From Paenibacillus sp. S150 (GTDB taxonomy: Bacteria > Bacillota > Bacilli > Paenibacillales > Paenibacillaceae), in NCBI RefSeq assembly GCF_019352175.1, contig NZ_JACBYI010000026.1, positions 30,022 through 94,021 of the forward strand: 64,000 bases of DNA, written 5' to 3'. The position numbers and the translations under genes were made by a program. Positions 61,687 to 64,000 of this stretch are shown here, in pieces; within the stretch, counting starts at the first letter, position 1, and each line of letters begins with the position of its first letter. Under the pieces are notes generated by a model. It searched no databases. It was not told where the DNA came from and worked only from the letters and a program-made list of their open reading frames with translations.

Positions 61687-62750
61687 TGACACCGGTTAAA
61701 AGAGTCAACCGTTTTTTCATGCTTCTGACGGCGCCATTTGCCGGCTTGCTGCTCTGCTTATGGTGGTATCAGCCGCAGCTTGAACTGAACCTTAATACGG
61801 CGCAGTTCGCCGCTGAGCCGGGTCCGGTCGAGGAAGCGGCAGCGCTCCAAAGGGAGCTGGCCGCAGCTCAGGCCTCTGCCTCTTATACCACCGATTCCAT
61901 CAGTGCCAGCGCCAAGCTCTACAATCAGACGACCAATGCCATGAATGCGCTGGTCCAAATGGCTACAACCCAAGCTTCGCGTCCGGAGCAGATCTATAAC
62001 CGCCGCATCACTTCACGCCTGGGCATTCCTGCCGATGTCGTGATCAGCGACCGGATTACCATTGAACTCTACCGGCTTAATCCCGGCAACTATACAGCCT
62101 ATGCTCTAAAAATCAAACTGAAGGACAAGGCCGCGATGAAAATGAGCCTGGCCGGAGACGGCAGCGGCGGTGCAGAAACGACCCTGCAGGCCGTGAACCG
62201 CTACGGTGCGGCTGCCGGCATCAATGCCGGCGGGTTCGCCGATAAGGACGGCAAGCGCTACCCGCTCTCCACCACCGTTGTCGGCGGAGAGTATCTGTAC
62301 GGCTTCGAAGCCACTTACAAGGATCTCAGCTTCGTTGGACTGAATGCCTCAGGCCAGCTGATCGGCGGCAAATTCTACAGCCGGACACAGCTGGACCAGC
62401 TGCAGCCGGTCTTCGGCGCCACCTTTGTGCCGGTCCTGCTGAAGAACAGCAGCAAAGTGCCCATTCCTGCCAAATGGCAGCTGTCCCCCAAGCGCGCTCC
62501 CCGTACGGTGATTGGCAAGTACAAGGATGACCAGCTGCTGATTATGGTGGCAGACGGATATAACGAGAACGGCAACTCCGGAGCTACACTGGAGGAGCTT
62601 CAGAACAAGCTGTGGGGCATGGGCGTCGTTGACGCTTACAATCTGGATGGCGGCGGGTCCTCCTCCCTGATTTTCAACGGACGGGTCATCAATAAGCCGT
62701 CCGATGGAAATCTGCGTAAGGTTCCTACCAGCTTCCTCTTCTTCAGATGA
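61683..62750 (+). CDS. Membrane-anchored phosphodiester glycosidase, second paralogue
   Basis: A 355-residue protein with an N-terminal membrane anchor (residues about 8-28), a helical stalk (about 45-105) and a DUF2233/NAGPA domain (AAGINAGGFADKDGKRYPLS, APRTVIGKYKDDQLLIMVAD, AYNLDGGGSSSLIFNGRVIN). Shares the NLDGGGSS core with the protein at 50355 but is divergent elsewhere. It is translationally coupled to the preceding coiled-coil protein (ATGA overlap). Confidence 0.88.
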   Translation: MMTPVKRVNRFFMLLTAPFAGLLLCLWWYQPQLELNLNTAQFAAEPGPVEEAAALQRELAAAQASASYTTDSISASAKLYNQTTNAMNALVQMATTQASRPEQIYNRRITSRLGIPADVVISDRITIELYRLNPGNYTAYALKIKLKDKAAMKMSLAGDGSGGAETTLQAVNRYGAAAGINAGGFADKDGKRYPLSTTVVGGEYLYGFEATYKDLSFVGLNASGQLIGGKFYSRTQLDQLQPVFGATFVPVLLKNSSKVPIPAKWQLSPKRAPRTVIGKYKDDQLLIMVADGYNENGNSGATLEELQNKLWGMGVVDAYNLDGGGSSSLIFNGRVINKPSDGNLRKVPTSFLFFR

Positions 62751-62853
62751 CTATTATGTATTGTCTATGAGGCAAATCACTTTTCCATTTATTTTTGGAA
62801 GACAGCGGGTTATAATCAGGGAAACGAATACAGCCACTCATGGAGGTGCACGC

Positions 62854-62958
62854 ATGTCGTTTTCCCTGACTTTTTGGATTATCGCCCTTGTGTTTCTGTT
62901 GTTTCTGACCGGCATTCTTACTTCCTCGTACAACGACGACAAGACCAAAGGCCTGTAA
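62854..62958 (+). CDS. 34-residue single-helix membrane peptide
   Basis: Encodes one hydrophobic helix (FSLTFWIIALVFLLFLTGIL, residues about 3-22) and a charged tail SSYNDDKTKGL. GGAGG lies 7 nt before the ATG, a strong ribosome binding site that supports translation. I do not recognise it; small peptides of this kind can be regulators of membrane complexes or sporulation factors. The longer in-frame frame beginning at 62704 lies inside the previous gene and is not needed. Confidence 0.6.
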   Translation: MSFSLTFWIIALVFLLFLTGILTSSYNDDKTKGL

Positions 62959-63014
62959 GAGCCCAGCCAGACAGAACCTTGGCAGACAACTTCCTTGACA
63001 AGCTGCTTTATCTT

Positions 63015-64000
63015 ATCGAGTAGGAGAGGGCGGTAAGCCCCCGTCCTCTCACACCACCGTACATGCGGGTCCGCATACGGCGGTTCCAAAAGGTTGACAA
63101 AGTTCCAGATAGCGTGAAAGTAAACTCTTCAGCCCTTTCGCTTCCCAATAGGAAGTCGGAAGGGCGTTATTCGTGTTCCGGGACATTTCCCACGCGCCTC
63201 GCCGCGAGTTGGCCCTCTTCAAACAAGCCCGCTTGGGAACCCCGAGTGCCCGAAGCTCACGGATTCGTGTACGTACTCGTTTCCACTGTTTCCACAGACA
63301 CCTTCGGAGTCTCCTTCGAATCCACTGGTCCAGCGTTTGGAAGTGTGTCTTCGCCGGGGCTAGACGGAAATAACCGAGCCAGCCCATCAGATAGCAATTC
63401 AGCCGGTTAATCCTTTCTTCCATGGAAATGGGCCAGGTTCGATTTGGTTAGTTCCTTGTCCAGGTCATCCAGTAGAATGTTTGCCAAAAGCGGACTGAGC
63501 GGACCCCCCTGCGGCGTTCCTTCTCGGCTGTGTTCCCATTTTCCATTCACCCTGACTCCGGCGTTCAGATACGCGCGAATCAGATCTTTTGTCCGTCACT
63601 TTCCGCGCCACTCTTGCCATCCGCATGTCGTGGTTTACCCGGTCAAAGAATCTCTCAAGGTCGAGGTCCACAACCCATCTCAGGCCGTTTTGAATATATC
63701 TTTGGGCTTGTTTCACGGCGTCATGTGCGCTCTTCCCCGGCCGAAAGCCGTTGCTGTACCCTGAAAATTGCGCATCAAAGATCGGGTTCATGACTTGTCG
63801 AAGCGCCTGCTGGAGAAAACGGTCCATCACGGCCGGAATACCTAACATCCGTACACCCCCTCCGGGTTTGGGGATTTCCACCCGTTTGACTGGCGCAGCT
63901 CTGTACGTTCCCGCTAGAAGTTCGGCTTTCACCGGTTCCCAATGTGTTTTCAAGTATGCTTGTAGATTCGCTACCGTTACAGGGTCCACACCGGGCGCTC
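63015..64000 (-). mobile_element. Group II intron, decayed (3' part; 5' end outside window)
   Basis: The minus strand reads out of a reverse transcriptase remnant into a domain V-like hairpin (CGTATGCGGACCCGCATGTACGG) and a domain VI-like stem (GAGAGGACGGGGGC ... CCGCCCTCTCCTAC), ending near CTACTCGAT at 63015. That order is the standard 3' end of bacterial group II introns. The 5' end lies beyond base 64000. Because the maturase is broken, mobility would need help in trans. Confidence 0.8.
63049..64000 (-). pseudogene. ltrA: Group II intron reverse transcriptase/maturase, frameshifted and internally deleted
   Basis: Continuous with the window edge (APGVDPVTVANLQAYLKTHW). The N-terminal reverse transcriptase blocks are intact up to LERFFDRVNHD and VARKVTDKR. 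A small deletion near 63585 shifts the frame; the next block, with LIRAYLNAG and GTPQGGPLSPLLANILLDDL, continues in another frame. Near 63430 a larger internal deletion joins this to the C-terminal maturase domain (MEERINRLNCYLMGWLGYFR ...), removing the YADD catalytic motif. The enzyme cannot be active. Confidence 0.88.

Overview
The window reads as a chromosomal segment of a spore-forming Bacillota, most likely a Paenibacillus. The evidence is the sufCDSUB order, three conserved sporulation genes (yhbH, spoVR, prkA), strong Shine-Dalgarno sequences before nearly every gene, moderate-to-high GC, and numerous structured intergenic repeats. The genus is inferred from gene content and style, not from a database match. 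I saw no tRNA, rRNA, CRISPR array or prophage.

Layout. 1-5.1 kb: iron-sulfur assembly operon sufC-D-S-U-B (minus strand, sufB cut by the window edge), then dps. 5.4-9.4 kb: small conserved genes (yunC-like, DUF423 protein, a lipoprotein, a methyltransferase-like protein). 9.5-18 kb: a giant gene of at least 19 tandem DUF11 domains. It has no signal peptide, apparently starts at ATT, and is split by a frameshift in its 15th domain. 18-22.1 kb: yhbH, a GH4 glycosidase and its AraC regulator. 22.1-23.8 kb: a repeat-rich desert. 23.8-41.8 kb: a maltodextrin island with a chemoreceptor, the ABC importer malE-F-G, a GH13 neopullulanase-like enzyme, a dead pullulanase, a LacI regulator, beta-phosphoglucomutase, a GH65 maltose phosphorylase and a GH13 oligo-1,6-glucosidase-like enzyme. 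41.9-50.2 kb: an AraC/GyrI-type regulator, a DegV protein, a second repeat desert, a PAS histidine kinase, and a two-component/ABC module in the order of B. subtilis ycbLMNO. 50.3-52.3 kb: phosphodiester glycosidase plus GT2-GtrA fusion. 52.8-57.9 kb: spoVR, a glycine-rich repeat protein and prkA. 58-62.9 kb: a DUF2161 protein, an aminotransferase, an atypical LuxR-type response regulator, a coiled-coil membrane protein with a second phosphodiester glycosidase, and a 34-residue membrane peptide. 63.0-64 kb: a decayed group II intron.

How it works together. The maltodextrin genes form a coherent phosphorolytic pathway. MalEFG imports oligosaccharides (no ATPase gene is present, so a shared MsmX-type ATPase elsewhere is inferred). 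The GH13 enzymes trim them, GH65 phosphorylase splits maltose into glucose and beta-glucose-1-phosphate, and PgmB converts the latter to glucose-6-phosphate. LacI-type palindromes and cre-like sites lie in the control regions. PrkA, YhbH and SpoVR are functionally linked in many bacteria; here they are spread over about 40 kb.

The most unusual material is non-coding. There are at least five families of structured repeats: (1) a dispersed element with a 51-bp unit present 2 times at one locus and 7 times at another; (2) elements built from a GTGGGAAAAAGT-type motif in forward then inverted orientation at four loci; (3) a 66-bp tandem repeat in the leader of the GH13 gene with a diverged single copy before pgmB; (4) a hairpin family; (5) a 196-bp inverted repeat in the leader of the maltose phosphorylase gene.
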